DNA of 64,000 bases from contig NZ_KI911558.1 in NCBI RefSeq assembly GCF_000515235.1, forward strand, positions 935,762-999,761. Reading direction: 5' to 3'. Origin of the DNA: Synechococcus sp. CC9616 (GTDB lineage Bacteria > Cyanobacteriota > Cyanobacteriia > PCC-6307 > Cyanobiaceae). The notes below the pieces were generated by a model. It was given only the letters and a program-made list of their open reading frames with translations, searched no databases and was not told where the DNA came from. Both the position numbers and the translations under genes were made by a program. Of this stretch, positions 25,651-33,284 are shown piece after piece (positions within the stretch are counted from its first letter, which is position 1; each line of letters starts with the position of its first letter).

Positions 25651-26430
25651 ATGACTCGCGTTACAACTGCCTTTGCTGCTGCGTTGGCCCTGATCCTGCC
25701 AATAGGACGCCCGTTGCTGATTGGGCTGACTCCTGCCATTGGAATTGGCGCAGGGTTGCTGACGACGCATGCAGCCTATGCACAGAATGCTATAGATCTG
25801 TACAATTCAGGGATTGATAAATCAGAAAGTGGAAATTTAGAAGGGGCTATTGCTGATTTTACAAAGGCAATACAAATCAATCCCAATTATGCGGACGCCT
25901 ATAACATTCGTGGCAATACCAAATATGACTTAGAAGATTATCAAGGAGCTATTGCTGATTACACAACAGCAATACAAATCAATCCCAATGATGCGGACGC
26001 CTATAGCAATCGTGGCACTGCCAAATATGACTTAGAAGATTTACAAGGAGCTATTGCTGATTGGACTAAGGCAATCGAGATTTATCCTCGATATGCACTC
26101 GCCTATTACAATCGTGGGCTTGCGAAAGACAATTTAAAAGATTATCGAGGTGCAATCGCTGATTACACAAAAGCGATAGAGTACAACCCTAACTATGCGT
26201 ACGCCTATAGCAATCGTGGCAATATCAAGTACGAATTGAAAGATCATCTTGGAGCTATTAATGACTATACAAAGGCAATAGAAATCGATCCTGATGATGC
26301 AGAGTATTACATCAACCGCGGCATTGCTTTAGAAATAGTTGGTGGCCTAAGGAGCGCCTGCAGAGATTGGAAAAAAGCGGTAGATCTAGGGGATACCAGG
26401 CCGATTGAATGGGTAAGAAATCAGTGCTGA
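25651..26430 (+). CDS. secreted TPR protein, island copy 2 (longest)
   Basis: A 259-residue precursor with the shared signal peptide (about 1-45, ending HAAYAQ) and about six to seven TPR units, for example DYQGAIADYTTAIQINPNDA and KDYRGAIADYTKAIEYNPNY. It closes with the common cap GLRSACRDWKKAVDLGDTRP and a final cysteine. The repeats are nearly identical at DNA level to units in the other copies, which suggests gene conversion or unequal crossing-over. Intact and likely expressed; its partner is unknown. Confidence 0.87.
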   Translation: MTRVTTAFAAALALILPIGRPLLIGLTPAIGIGAGLLTTHAAYAQNAIDLYNSGIDKSESGNLEGAIADFTKAIQINPNYADAYNIRGNTKYDLEDYQGAIADYTTAIQINPNDADAYSNRGTAKYDLEDLQGAIADWTKAIEIYPRYALAYYNRGLAKDNLKDYRGAIADYTKAIEYNPNYAYAYSNRGNIKYELKDHLGAINDYTKAIEIDPDDAEYYINRGIALEIVGGLRSACRDWKKAVDLGDTRPIEWVRNQC

Positions 26431-26467
26431 CATTTGTAGCTGTCTGATTTCGCTTTTTCAATGCTTT

Positions 26468-26492
26468 CCCCGTCAGCAATGGCGGGGTTTTT
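26468..26492 (+). terminator. Rho-independent terminator after TPR copy 2
   Basis: ccccgtc-agcaat-ggcgggg forms a 7-bp GC-rich stem with one T-G pair, followed by ttttt. This is the best preserved of the terminators shared by the TPR cassettes. Confidence 0.8.
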
Positions 26493-26500
26493 CATTACTT

Positions 26501-26540
26501 GAACAGTGCGGGGAACACTCATGGCAGTCACGTCTGAACC
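26501..26540 (+). repeat. 40-bp conserved block B, copy 1
   Basis: The block gaacagtgcggggaacactc plus atggcagtcacgtctgaacc lies directly before the ATGAC start of the next gene. Close copies occur at 30766-30805, 32658-32697 and 36045-36084, each also ending at an ATGAC. It marks a second dispersed cassette in the island. Confidence 0.8.
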
Positions 26541-26759
26541 ATGACCCTCGAAACCCGCATTTCCCTGTTCTTGCTGAATGAACTCGTTTCAGCGCTGAGG
26601 GCTAATGACCCTGACACCTTCAAGCGTTGGCTACGTGGCGGAGTAGAGGACTTGGGTAAGCCAGCAGTGGAAGAGATGCTTCTGGACTGGCTTGCCCCTT
26701 TTCTGACGGAGGCTGAGAAGGACAGGTTGATTGCTTGGCGCCAAGACTGGATTCTGTAA
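26541..26759 (+). CDS. block-B cassette protein, intact copy
   Basis: A 72-residue helical protein: MTLETRISLFLLNELVSALR, then ANDPDTFKRWLRGGVEDLGK, PAVEEMLLDWLAPFLTEAEK and DRLIAWRQDWIL. No signal peptide. It looks like a compact helical bundle with amphipathic helices. A decayed copy is at 32698-32906 and a truncated copy at 36085-36204, each with the same 40-bp block in front. Function unknown. Confidence 0.7.
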   Translation: MTLETRISLFLLNELVSALRANDPDTFKRWLRGGVEDLGKPAVEEMLLDWLAPFLTEAEKDRLIAWRQDWIL

Positions 26760-26826
26760 ATCTAATTGGCTATCGAGGTTGCAAAAATAGGGGAAATCTT
26801 TAAAGTAGAATGGTTATAATTCTTAT

Positions 26827-27144
26827 ATGAATTCTCTGTCAATTGTTGTCAATCGTCTCTGCTTCAGGTCTCTTTGGATGTTGAACTGCATTGTCGTCTC
26901 GGTAGGAATGATGCTTATAGGATTGCTTGTCGGAATTTACGCATGGATCTCGGGGGCTGATATTGTCTCTATTAACGATCAATACGTATATGGACCGACT
27001 GCGTTGATAAATGCGATTATACTTACTTTCTTTCTCAGTTTTATCTTCGGAACATTTTGGACAATAGTTCAATGGTTTGGTTTCATAATTTACTCGCGCT
27101 TTAGACCTATTCGCTTGCGTTATTACGAGATCAATCAATCCTAA
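26827..27144 (+). CDS. two-TM membrane protein, unknown
   Basis: A 105-residue protein with two long hydrophobic helices (about 18-42 and 60-90) joined by a short polar loop with DIVSINDQYVYGPTAL. The C-terminus is basic and aromatic (RFRPIRLRYYEINQS). I do not recognise it. Very AT-rich. It ends inside the stem of a strong terminator. Confidence 0.6.
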   Translation: MNSLSIVVNRLCFRSLWMLNCIVVSVGMMLIGLLVGIYAWISGADIVSINDQYVYGPTALINAIILTFFLSFIFGTFWTIVQWFGFIIYSRFRPIRLRYYEINQS

Positions 27145-27177
27145 AAACGCTTTTAGGATCGCTTTTTTATTTTTTTA
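27138..27177 (+). terminator. strong Rho-independent terminator
   Basis: A perfect 9-bp stem, atcctaaaa/ttttaggat, with loop acgc, followed after cgc by ttttttattttttt. The stop codon of the 105-residue gene lies within the left arm. Confidence 0.85.
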
Positions 27178-27314
27178 GAGTGCTAGTAACGGTTTCGCCC
27201 AACAATTGCACCCAAAAACCTTTAGAAGAATGCGGCTAAAAGTTATACAAAACCCGTAAGGGAAAGACAGGGCAGTTTGATTGTGCTGATCGATCTCCCG
27301 ACAAAACCTTAAAT

Positions 27315-27344
27315 GCTCGCCCATAGACCTTGGCGGGCTTTTTT
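27315..27344 (+). terminator. Rho-independent terminator
   Basis: gctcgcc/ggcgggc stem with a 10-nt loop and six T. It stands about 170 nt after the previous terminator. Between them is no supported gene, so it may end a small RNA or be a remnant of a lost gene. Confidence 0.6.
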
Positions 27345-27447
27345 GTTGCTTTCTTCTAGAATTGCATCATTGATTAATAGCCCGATGTTGAAAGCTATCG
27401 GAACGAGATATGCGGGGCGAAGTTTTTGCAGTTGAAGAGAAACAAGG

Positions 27448-27630
27448 TCAATCCTCTTTAATAATTGCAGAGATCAGGTGAGGACGTTGCTTTAATTCAG
27501 TATTGAGTTTCATGGCTATATCTTGAGCTTTAATCACATCATGCGCATAAACATTGGCTTCATGCGACTTTCCTTCAAGGTCTTTGTATCGAACAACATA
27601 TTTACTTGTTGACTGAGTCGAAGTAGTCAT
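27448..27630 (-). CDS. small soluble protein (YVVRYKDLEGK type)
   Basis: A 60-residue protein from the ATG at 27630: MTTSTQSTSKYVVRYKDLEG, then KSHEANVYAHDVIKAQDIAM, ending ISAIIKED. The fold reads as beta-beta-alpha-beta; similar short proteins of unknown role are familiar from marine Synechococcus. A GTG nine codons upstream is possible. The hairpin at 27650-27669 lies directly in front. Confidence 0.65.
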   Translation of the reverse strand: MTTSTQSTSKYVVRYKDLEGKSHEANVYAHDVIKAQDIAMKLNTELKQRPHLISAIIKED

Positions 27631-27649
27631 GTCTTTGATTGAATGGGTG

Positions 27650-27669
27650 AGCCTCACAGATGTGAGGCT
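27650..27669. other. perfect hairpin between two small minus-strand genes
   Basis: agcctcac-agat-gtgaggct is an 8-bp perfect inverted repeat with a 4-nt loop and no T run on either strand. It sits 14 nt after the stop of the 56-residue gene and 20 nt before the start of the 60-residue gene. It could be an attenuator, an RNA-processing site or a protein operator. Confidence 0.55.
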
Positions 27670-27683
27670 GTGATTTGCAGTGA

Positions 27684-27854
27684 TCAGCCAGCTACCGCTG
27701 AAATGCTGTACGGAGCTTCAGGAAAGCTGGTGGGCATCGGGTCGAGCTTGCCAAGTGCCAATGCTTTGGCGCGTACATACATCTGACTTGATGTGTCACC
27801 AGCTGCTTCCAGTGCCTTGGCGACGACATCCCAGTTGCGGATTTCAGTGGACAT
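27684..27854 (-). CDS. small protein, paralogue of the 47826-47990 product
   Basis: A 56-residue ORF from the ATG at 27854: MSTEIRNWDVVAKALEAAGD, then TSSQMYVRAKALALGKLDPM and PTSFPEAPYSIS. It aligns along its full length with the ORF at 47826-47990 (TEIHNWAVIAAAMEATGATN and so on). Conservation of the two independent copies supports it as a real gene family. The N-terminal helix plus a Pro-rich tail has no known function. Confidence 0.7.
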   Translation of the reverse strand: MSTEIRNWDVVAKALEAAGDTSSQMYVRAKALALGKLDPMPTSFPEAPYSISAVAG

Positions 27855-28158
27855 GTGAAATGACTTGAAGTTGGAATAACTATCGCCAGCCAGCTGACCT
27901 GCCCGTGACGGTGAAACCCGTCAATGGACCGAACATGCGAAATGAGACTTTCCCCGCTATGTCCAACCCGATCAATCGGGGTCACCCGCTTCGAACTGGG
28001 TCAGCTTGAGGAGCCTCTCTGCTGGCGAGGTCGACACCTAGCTGCGTACTTCGAAAATCGAACGCTTGATGGCCGGTTTTCACCCTGTTTGGGCCTGAAA
28101 CAAGAGCTACAAAAGCTGGAGATTTTGTCTTAGACCTAGTCAAACACAAGTAGGAAAG

Positions 28159-28260
28159 ATGCTGAACGAATTGATTCTCACCACCACCCTTTGTTTGACC
28201 GTTGTTGGGGCTATGGCTCTCTTCTATGGCGAGATGAAGCTGCTTAAAAACAGCCACTAG
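28159..28260 (+). CDS. 33-residue single-TM micro-protein
   Basis: A short ORF behind a good ribosome site (taggaaag): MLNELILTTTLCLTVVGAMA, then LFYGEMKLLKNSH. One transmembrane helix and a basic tail. Photosystem-type small subunits have such a form, but no match is recognised. The ribosome site and TM pattern support expression. Confidence 0.45.
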   Translation: MLNELILTTTLCLTVVGAMALFYGEMKLLKNSH

Positions 28261-28264
28261 TCAG

Positions 28265-28501
28265 TCAGCAACATCGTTCCAGGTGGCTGATGTCGATATT
28301 GGCGTCATCAACTTGATCAACGCTGACCTTGTGACACACGTTGTTCCAAGGGCCTGAAGCTGAGTAGTGCTGGTTTAGAAGTCGGTTAATCGGATTAATC
28401 GCTGTAAGTGACCTTGCACCGCCAGCGTGCTTGGAATACGTAGTTGAGCTTCTTACAAGAGGTATTAGTTGCGTCGCCCCTTTGACCGTTCGCTGAGCCA
28501 T
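28265..28501 (-). CDS. hypothetical protein, 78 residues
   Basis: The frame from the ATG at 28501 reads SSTTYSKHAGGARSLTAINP, then INRLLNQHYSASGPWNNVCH and ends DANIDISHLERCC. The C-terminal 60 residues look like real protein, with three cysteines. The first 15 residues are less convincing, so the true start may be internal. No family is recognised. Confidence 0.4.
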   Translation of the reverse strand: MAQRTVKGATQLIPLVRSSTTYSKHAGGARSLTAINPINRLLNQHYSASGPWNNVCHKVSVDQVDDANIDISHLERCC

Positions 28502-28726
28502 GAACCGTTGTGCGCGTCTTCGCCGGCATTCATCAGTTCCAAGTCGGCTGAGCTTGGTGCTGTATTTGATGAAATGAATGATGCAGGTGCATTAAGCAAC
28601 GTGGAAACGAATGCTTCAGCCTTAACAACACTGATGGGAATGGGTAGCCAACAGGAGAGTAAAACTAGTAGTGGATTTTAAATGAAATGCACTGCTCCGC
28701 TCGCTTGGCGGGGTTATTTATTTGTG

Positions 28727-28789
28727 AATCAGCTACAGACAGGGACCGTCAATAAGGGCTAGAGATGGACTAGCCATGCAGCACCAAGG
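28727..28789 (+). repeat. 63-bp conserved leader of TPR gene, copy 3
   Basis: Third copy: aatcagctacagacagggac then cgtcaataagggctagagat and atggactagccatgcagcac. It is again 63 nt to the ATG. As in copy 2, a 5-codon ORF (MQHQG-stop) ends in the GGATGA that contains the TPR start. Confidence 0.85.
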
Positions 28790-29263
28790 ATGACTCGCAC
28801 CACGACTGCCTTTGCTGCTGCGTTGGCCCTGTTCTTGCCAATAGGACGCCCGTTGCTTGTTGGGCTGACTCCTGCTGTTGGAATTGGAGCGGCTCTGCTA
28901 TCGACTAAGGCAGCCTATGCACAGAGCGCCAGCGATTTGTTGAATTCAGGGGTTGACAAAGCACAAAGCGGAAATCTGCAGGGTGCAATTGCCGACTGGA
29001 CCAAGGCGATAGAAATTAACCCTATGTTTGCAAAAGCATATTTCAATCGCGGGGTTGCGAAAAAAAATTTAAAGGATTATCAAGCATCAATTGCCGATTA
29101 CACCAAAGCAATTGAAATAGACTCAGAATATTACCATGCTTATACCAATAGAGGCATTGTTTTAGAAATAGAGGGTGATCTTAAGGGCGCTTGCAAAGAC
29201 TGGAAAAAAGCGGCAGCACTGGGAGATACCTTGCCAATTAAATGGATTAGAAATCAGTGCTGA
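28790..29263 (+). CDS. secreted TPR protein, island copy 3 (shortest)
   Basis: A 157-residue precursor with the shared signal peptide (ending AAYAQSA) and about two to three TPR units (NLQGAIADWTKAIEINPMFA; DYQASIADYTKAIEIDSEYY), plus the common cap DLKGACKDWKKAAALGDTLP and terminal cysteine. Fewer repeats than copies 1 and 2. The downstream hairpin (cccgt...acggg at 29304-29321) has lost its T run. Confidence 0.86.
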   Translation: MTRTTTAFAAALALFLPIGRPLLVGLTPAVGIGAALLSTKAAYAQSASDLLNSGVDKAQSGNLQGAIADWTKAIEINPMFAKAYFNRGVAKKNLKDYQASIADYTKAIEIDSEYYHAYTNRGIVLEIEGDLKGACKDWKKAAALGDTLPIKWIRNQC

Positions 29264-29381
29264 CATCTGCCGATGTCAGATTTCAACCCTTTCGAGGCAT
29301 TCCCCCGTCACAACTAACGGGATCTGATACTTGGCTTTGTTGATGCTGAATTTGGGTGGGTTGATTTGCTCACAATCAAAA

Positions 29382-30374
29382 CTAACCGTTCAATGGCCTC
29401 TGAGAGCGGTTGCGCAGGAGCCGTCCTCGACGTGTGTTGAGAGTTGATGGAAGTGACGACCATGGCAGAGGCCGTCCTGTGGCCACCGAGTAGGTGGTCT
29501 CAGTGATTCTGTTGCCGGGTCCGTTGATCTCGAGCAGCGTGAACGTTTGTTGTGGTGCAGAGCCTCCTTGCAGTAAACGCCGAGGTCCACTACCAAGCGC
29601 TCCAAGTTGAATGAGATCGAGTTGGCCACGGCGTCCCGAAAACCAGGCGTGGTGATGACCACTTATGTACGCGTTCACGTTGGCGGTCTCCATCAGGTTC
29701 TGGAGAACGTCCTCTTGGTTCAAGATTTCACCAGCACGATCTTTGTTTTGCCCAACGCCGACCAATGGCAAATGGCCTACGACAAAACGTGCCGTAGCAC
29801 GTGTTGATGCCGACGAGGCCAATTGATGTTTTGCCCAGATCAACTGGTTGTCTGGGATGTGGGCGGAGCTGGCATCCCAGATCAGCCAAAACAGCCCTTG
29901 TTGAGACACGGTGTAATGAAATGGGAATTGGGAGGCATCAATGAAGTCAAGGCCTATTTGTGAGCGGATTGGCATCCAAAATCGACGTACAGCGTCCCGA
30001 TCAGCCTTGAATCCCGGTGAGCCATCGTGATTGCCGATGGTGGGAAGCAAAGAAATGCCAGCAATTCGCAGCGGGTGAAGCACAGTGGCTTCGAAGCTGC
30101 TCCACATCGCGTCAAGCTGTTGACGTGTGAGGCCGTGTTTCTGGCCAGCAACCATGTCTCCGGCACAGACAACGAGGTTTGGTTGAAGAGCGATGAGCTG
30201 ATGCAACCCCTGATGGACGGCGGGGATATAGCTCGTTGATCCATAGCCGCTGTTGAGGTCGCTGATCAGTCCGATACGCAGTGGAGCCTGCGGTTTGGCG
30301 AGCGATGGCATGGCTGCAGCACCGAGGCCGGTTCCAAGCAGCAGCTGCAACATTTGGCGACGGTGCAGCAGCAC
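29382..30374 (-). CDS. Tat-exported metallophosphoesterase
   Basis: A 330-residue calcineurin-like phosphoesterase. From the GTG at 30374 it begins VLLHRRQMLQLLLGTGLGAA, a twin-arginine-like signal with cleavage near SLAKP. Metal-binding motifs follow in order: ISDLNSG (usually D-x-H; here Asn replaces His), VCAGDMVA (GD), IGNHDG (GNHD), VGHLPL (GH) and GHHH. Such enzymes hydrolyse phosphomonoesters or diesters in the periplasm, possibly for phosphate scavenging. A GTG 13 codons upstream is an alternative start. GC content is nearer to the core than that of its neighbours. Confidence 0.82.
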   Translation of the reverse strand: MLLHRRQMLQLLLGTGLGAAAMPSLAKPQAPLRIGLISDLNSGYGSTSYIPAVHQGLHQLIALQPNLVVCAGDMVAGQKHGLTRQQLDAMWSSFEATVLHPLRIAGISLLPTIGNHDGSPGFKADRDAVRRFWMPIRSQIGLDFIDASQFPFHYTVSQQGLFWLIWDASSAHIPDNQLIWAKHQLASSASTRATARFVVGHLPLVGVGQNKDRAGEILNQEDVLQNLMETANVNAYISGHHHAWFSGRRGQLDLIQLGALGSGPRRLLQGGSAPQQTFTLLEINGPGNRITETTYSVATGRPLPWSSLPSTLNTRRGRLLRNRSQRPLNG

Positions 30375-30985
30375 AACAGCAATCGAAGCAAGATGGATTG
30401 CATCACCTTGCACCTGTTGAGACTGGGCGGCAAGTGTGCATTAAGTATCGACCGTTCGAAGGAGATGATCGCGGAGGTGATGAAGACGTGGACGGGACGC
30501 TCCTGAGAATGTTGCGATGCGGTTTGGATGCGAAAACTGGTGCTGCGCACGATCGATTACAACAACATCCAGCGCAATATTTGCTTGACAGCGCTGATGG
30601 TTATAAGTCGCCTGAGATAGTGGAGCTGTGCATCAGGAGCATGCCAAGAGATACGGCTGTAACGAAAACGGGCAGGCCTGGAAATTGTCAAAGCCGTGAA
30701 GCATGTTTTCGGCTGAACCGAAGCTCATGGCCGGACTGTTTTGGCGGAACCGAGATTCCAGTTACAGCGACAGCGGGGAACACTTCAGAAAGTCACGTCT
30801 GACCCATGACCCATGACCAGCAATACACGCACTTCCACACGATGGTGGGCTGAATGCTCAGACAGAAGCAGCTGCAACAGCGGCAGTACCTGAAGAAGCG
30901 CTGCAAGCTATGGGCGCCGACTGGGCAAAAGCAAGTGGGCTGGGCGCCTGAGGCTGGCAAAAAACAGGGCAACTTCAGCGCACCC
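30375..30985. other. gene-poor stretch with a block-B copy
   Basis: About 600 nt without a supported gene. The plus strand has a long open frame that mainly mirrors the phosphoesterase 5' end and continues with ADGYKSPEIVELCIRSMPRD near 30590-30660, which may be a remnant. The 40-bp block B is at 30766-30805, followed by ATGAC but no extended ORF, so this cassette copy has lost its gene. Confidence 0.4.
30766..30805 (+). repeat. 40-bp conserved block B, orphan copy
   Basis: agcgacagcggggaacactt then cagaaagtcacgtctgaccc, matching the other block-B copies, and again followed by ATGACC. The coding part that follows elsewhere is missing here. Confidence 0.75.
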
Positions 30986-31327
30986 ATGGCACAACCTCCT
31001 GCTGGTTCATCCCTGGTTTTCGCTGCTCTTGCACTGCTTCTCTCTGTAGTGCCCGCTGTTTCAACGCCGAGGACCGTTGAGTATCAGGGCAGAGAGTATC
31101 CCTTGGCGGACCAAGTCAAAATTGGTGGGGTTTGGATCTCAATCCTTGACAATAAAGAAACCGACGAAGATCACCTTGTCTTTGAAGGCTTCACTGGTCA
31201 GAATGAGTATGTTGTTGTGACTTGTGGCCCCGATCAACATACAACTTATTTTACTTCAACACTGTCTCCACGAGGCTATATAGCATCGCTAATCAATAGT
31301 TATTGCGGTAATAGCTACAAGCCCTGA
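30986..31327 (+). CDS. small secreted protein, unknown
   Basis: From the ATG at 30986: 113 residues with a signal peptide (AGSSLVFAALALLLSVVPAV, then a cut near VST). The mature domain reads YQGREYPLADQVKIGGVWIS, then LVFEGFTGQNEYVVVTCGPD and ends SLINSYCGNSYKP, a beta-rich unit with two cysteines. The frame extends 44 codons further upstream, but that part is compositionally odd (QKQLQQRQYLKKR) and is not needed. Confidence 0.6.
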   Translation: MAQPPAGSSLVFAALALLLSVVPAVSTPRTVEYQGREYPLADQVKIGGVWISILDNKETDEDHLVFEGFTGQNEYVVVTCGPDQHTTYFTSTLSPRGYIASLINSYCGNSYKP

Positions 31328-31367
31328 CTGTCGCTATTCATCTCCCGATAAAACCTCACACACACCA

Positions 31368-31390
31368 CCCCGTCAGCAATGACGGGTTTT
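31368..31390 (+). terminator. Rho-independent terminator, TPR-cassette type
   Basis: ccccgtc-agcaat-gacggg followed by tttt. Same loop and stem as the hairpins after the TPR genes, here just upstream of leader copy 4, so the repeating unit is terminator, then leader, then TPR gene. Confidence 0.7.
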
Positions 31391-31401
31391 CTGTATTTGT
31401 A

Positions 31402-31464
31402 GATCAGATACAGACAGGGATCGTCAATTAGGGCTAGAGATGGAGTAGCCATGCAGCCACAAGG
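31402..31464 (+). repeat. 63-bp conserved leader of TPR gene, copy 4
   Basis: Fourth copy: gatcagatacagacagggat then cgtcaattagggctagagat and ggagtagccatgcagccaca. Identical length. The upstream GGAG-ATG is kept, but here the mini-ORF reads on (GGATGCC) past the TPR start. Confidence 0.85.
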
Positions 31465-32040
31465 ATGCCTCGTGTCACGACTGCCTTTGCTGCTGCCTTG
31501 GCCCTGTTCATGCCATTAGGACGCCCGATGCTGGTTGGGGTGACTCCTGCCGTTGGAATTGGCGCAGGGTTGCTGACGACGCAGGCAGCCTACGCAAAGA
31601 CAGCGGATCCTTGGTTGGAGGCAGGAGATCAAAAATACGACAGTGGTGATTACCAAGGTGCCATTTCTGATTACACAAGCGCGATACAGATCAATCCCAA
31701 TTATGCGGACGCCTATAACAATCGTGGTAACGCCAAGGGATAATTAAAGGATGACCAAGGAGCTATTGCTGATTACACAAAGGCAATTCAAATCAATCCC
31801 AACGATTCAGATTTCTACTACAATCGTGGAATTTCCAAGGGAGAATTGAAAGATTATCAAGGAGCTATTTCTGATTATTCAGAGGCAATTGAAATTAATC
31901 CCGAAAATTATCAGGCTTACACCAACCGCGGCGTCATTTTAGAAATAGTGGGTGATCTCAAGAGCGCCTGCGAGGACTGGAAAAAAGCAGAAGCACTAGG
32001 GGACGTCTTGCCGATTGAATGGGTAAGAAATCAGTGCTGA
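31465..32040 (+). pseudogene. secreted TPR protein, island copy 4, interrupted by one nonsense codon
   Basis: The reading frame is continuous from the ATG at 31465 to 32040 except for a TAA at 31741-31743, where the other copies have GAA or GAC (GNAKG-stop-LKDDQGAIADY). The signal peptide, about four TPR units and the cap DLKSACEDWKKAEALGDVLP with a final Cys are all present. A single base change would restore it, so decay is recent, or the stop is read through. Confidence 0.85.
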
Positions 32041-32078
32041 CATCTGACGCTGTCTGATTTCAGCGCTTCCAAAGCATT

Positions 32079-32105
32079 CCCCCATCAGCAATGACGGGGT
32101 TTTTG
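32079..32105 (+). terminator. terminator after TPR copy 4
   Basis: cccccatc-agcaat-gacggggtttttg, the family hairpin with one A-C mismatch and five T. The flanking tctgacgctgtctgatttca is shared with copies 1 and 2. Confidence 0.65.
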
Positions 32106-32232
32106 TTGCAAAGCGGAGTTTGTCGAATGGAACATCACTTGAAGCTGACCTTGGCCACAATCAATGCTTATATTAATGTGTTGCCAGTTCGGAGGAAGTC
32201 ATTCAGGTTTTTATCGATTAGAATCGGTTGTG

Positions 32233-32595
32233 ATGCAATTGACTATGAATCGATTTTTACTTCTCCTGCCGTTGACAATTTCTTGGATTAGTTGTTCTTT
32301 TCCAAACCCTGCCAATGCCGAGCCAACGCTTAAAGAGCGATTGGCGGTTTCAACTGCTGTTGGACAGCACGGACTGCTGTGTCAAATGATTGCTGAGACG
32401 ATCATTACCCCTGAGCAAGCTGAGAAAGCTGTCGATCTTATTATTAGTGTCAACCTAGAAAGCTTTAAATCTTTAAGTTCGAATGATGTTTCGTTAATGA
32501 AAAAAGCCCTCAACTGGGGTTGGGACTTCGCCGGGAAGCTCGGGAAGGATCTACATCCGGCTTGTCCTCTGGGTCCATCGCCTCTCTTTCCATAG
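32233..32595 (+). CDS. small secreted two-cysteine protein
   Basis: A 120-residue precursor from the ATG at 32233: MQLTMNRFLLLLPLTISWIS, then CSFPNPANAEP, a signal peptide (SWISC could also be a lipobox). The mature region LAVSTAVGQHGLLCQMIAET, followed by IITPEQAEKAVDLI and a late Cys in LHPACPLG, follows the LC/G-x-I helix/late-Cys layout of the island family. Starts further upstream lack a signal. Confidence 0.65.
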   Translation: MQLTMNRFLLLLPLTISWISCSFPNPANAEPTLKERLAVSTAVGQHGLLCQMIAETIITPEQAEKAVDLIISVNLESFKSLSSNDVSLMKKALNWGWDFAGKLGKDLHPACPLGPSPLFP

Positions 32596-32657
32596 CTATT
32601 TGCTTCTGTTCCTTATTCTCACGTCCCCGCTAGTAATGGCGAGGTTTTTCTTTGCCC

Positions 32658-32697
32658 GAGCAGAGAGGGGAACACTTCAGGCAGTCACGTCTGCCCC
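32658..32697 (+). repeat. 40-bp conserved block B, copy 3
   Basis: gagcagagaggggaacactt then caggcagtcacgtctgcccc, directly before ATGACT. Highly similar to the block at 26501-26540. Confidence 0.8.
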
Positions 32698-32906
32698 ATG
32701 ACTCTCGAAGCCCGCATTGCACTGTTCCTGCTGAATAAACTCATCTAAGCACTGCGCGCCAACGATCCTGACGCCTTCAAGAGTTGGCTTTGTGGCGGGG
32801 GGTGCAGGACCTTGGTAAGCCTGAAGTGGAAGAACTGCTGCTGAACTGGCTTGCCCCGTTTCTGTCTGAAGAGGAGAAGGACAGGCTGGTGGGTTGGGTT
32901 ACCTGA
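32698..32906 (+). pseudogene. decayed copy of the block-B cassette protein
   Basis: Starts MTLEARIALFLLNKLI-stop (TAA replaces a Val/Ser region codon) and continues with homology to the 26541 gene: ALRANDPDAFKSWLCGG, then a frameshift, then KPEVEELLLNWLAPFLSEEE and DRLVGWVT. At least one nonsense and one frameshift change are visible relative to the intact copy. Confidence 0.75.
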
Positions 32907-32947
32907 TTAATGCAATGAAGCAGCCAGATATTTACTCACACAATTAA

Positions 32948-33223
32948 TCAGCGGGGCATTTTTTTGTAAATCGCTTTGTAGGCTTCCGGGAAAATCTCAG
33001 GCATCCGTCTGATTTCTTTCTTGATTGATTTCCAGCATTGCTCTGATCCGTCACTGTACTCATCCTCAACAACAGCACGTATGGCTGATTGCAAATCCAT
33101 TCCCTCACCGATATAGACATCAACGTTATACGCCGCCTCGTAGCTCTGGCAGATCCCTGCTTTGGAAATCGTACCCATCAACAATAAAGTCGCCGAAGCG
33201 GTGATCATTAACCCATATTTCAT
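32948..33223 (-). CDS. small secreted protein, unknown
   Basis: A 91-residue precursor from the ATG at 33223, with signal peptide MKYGLMITASATLLLMGTIS, cut near SKA. The mature helical domain has two cysteines (GICQSYEAAYNVDVYIGEG; GSEQCWKSIKKEIRRMPE). It ends FPEAYKAIYKKMPR. It belongs in style to the other short Cys-pair exported proteins. Longer starts upstream lack sense. Confidence 0.6.
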   Translation of the reverse strand: MKYGLMITASATLLLMGTISKAGICQSYEAAYNVDVYIGEGMDLQSAIRAVVEDEYSDGSEQCWKSIKKEIRRMPEIFPEAYKAIYKKMPR

Positions 33224-33284
33224 ATCCGCTTGATCACCTGTTTTCGTTGAGAATAGCATCGACCGCAAGTTCAAGACAAAACAA

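Noticed and set aside
28469-28681. 70-codon plus-strand ORF ending MNDAGALSNVETNASALTTL and so on
   Set aside because: Only the second half looks like protein, there is no ribosome site or family, and the first half is the antisense of another candidate ORF; possible remnant but not supported.
24838-32040. Regular repeats that might suggest a CRISPR array
   Set aside because: The repeats are in-frame ~102-nt TPR codons inside genes and vary like protein repeats; no constant short repeat with unique spacers exists.
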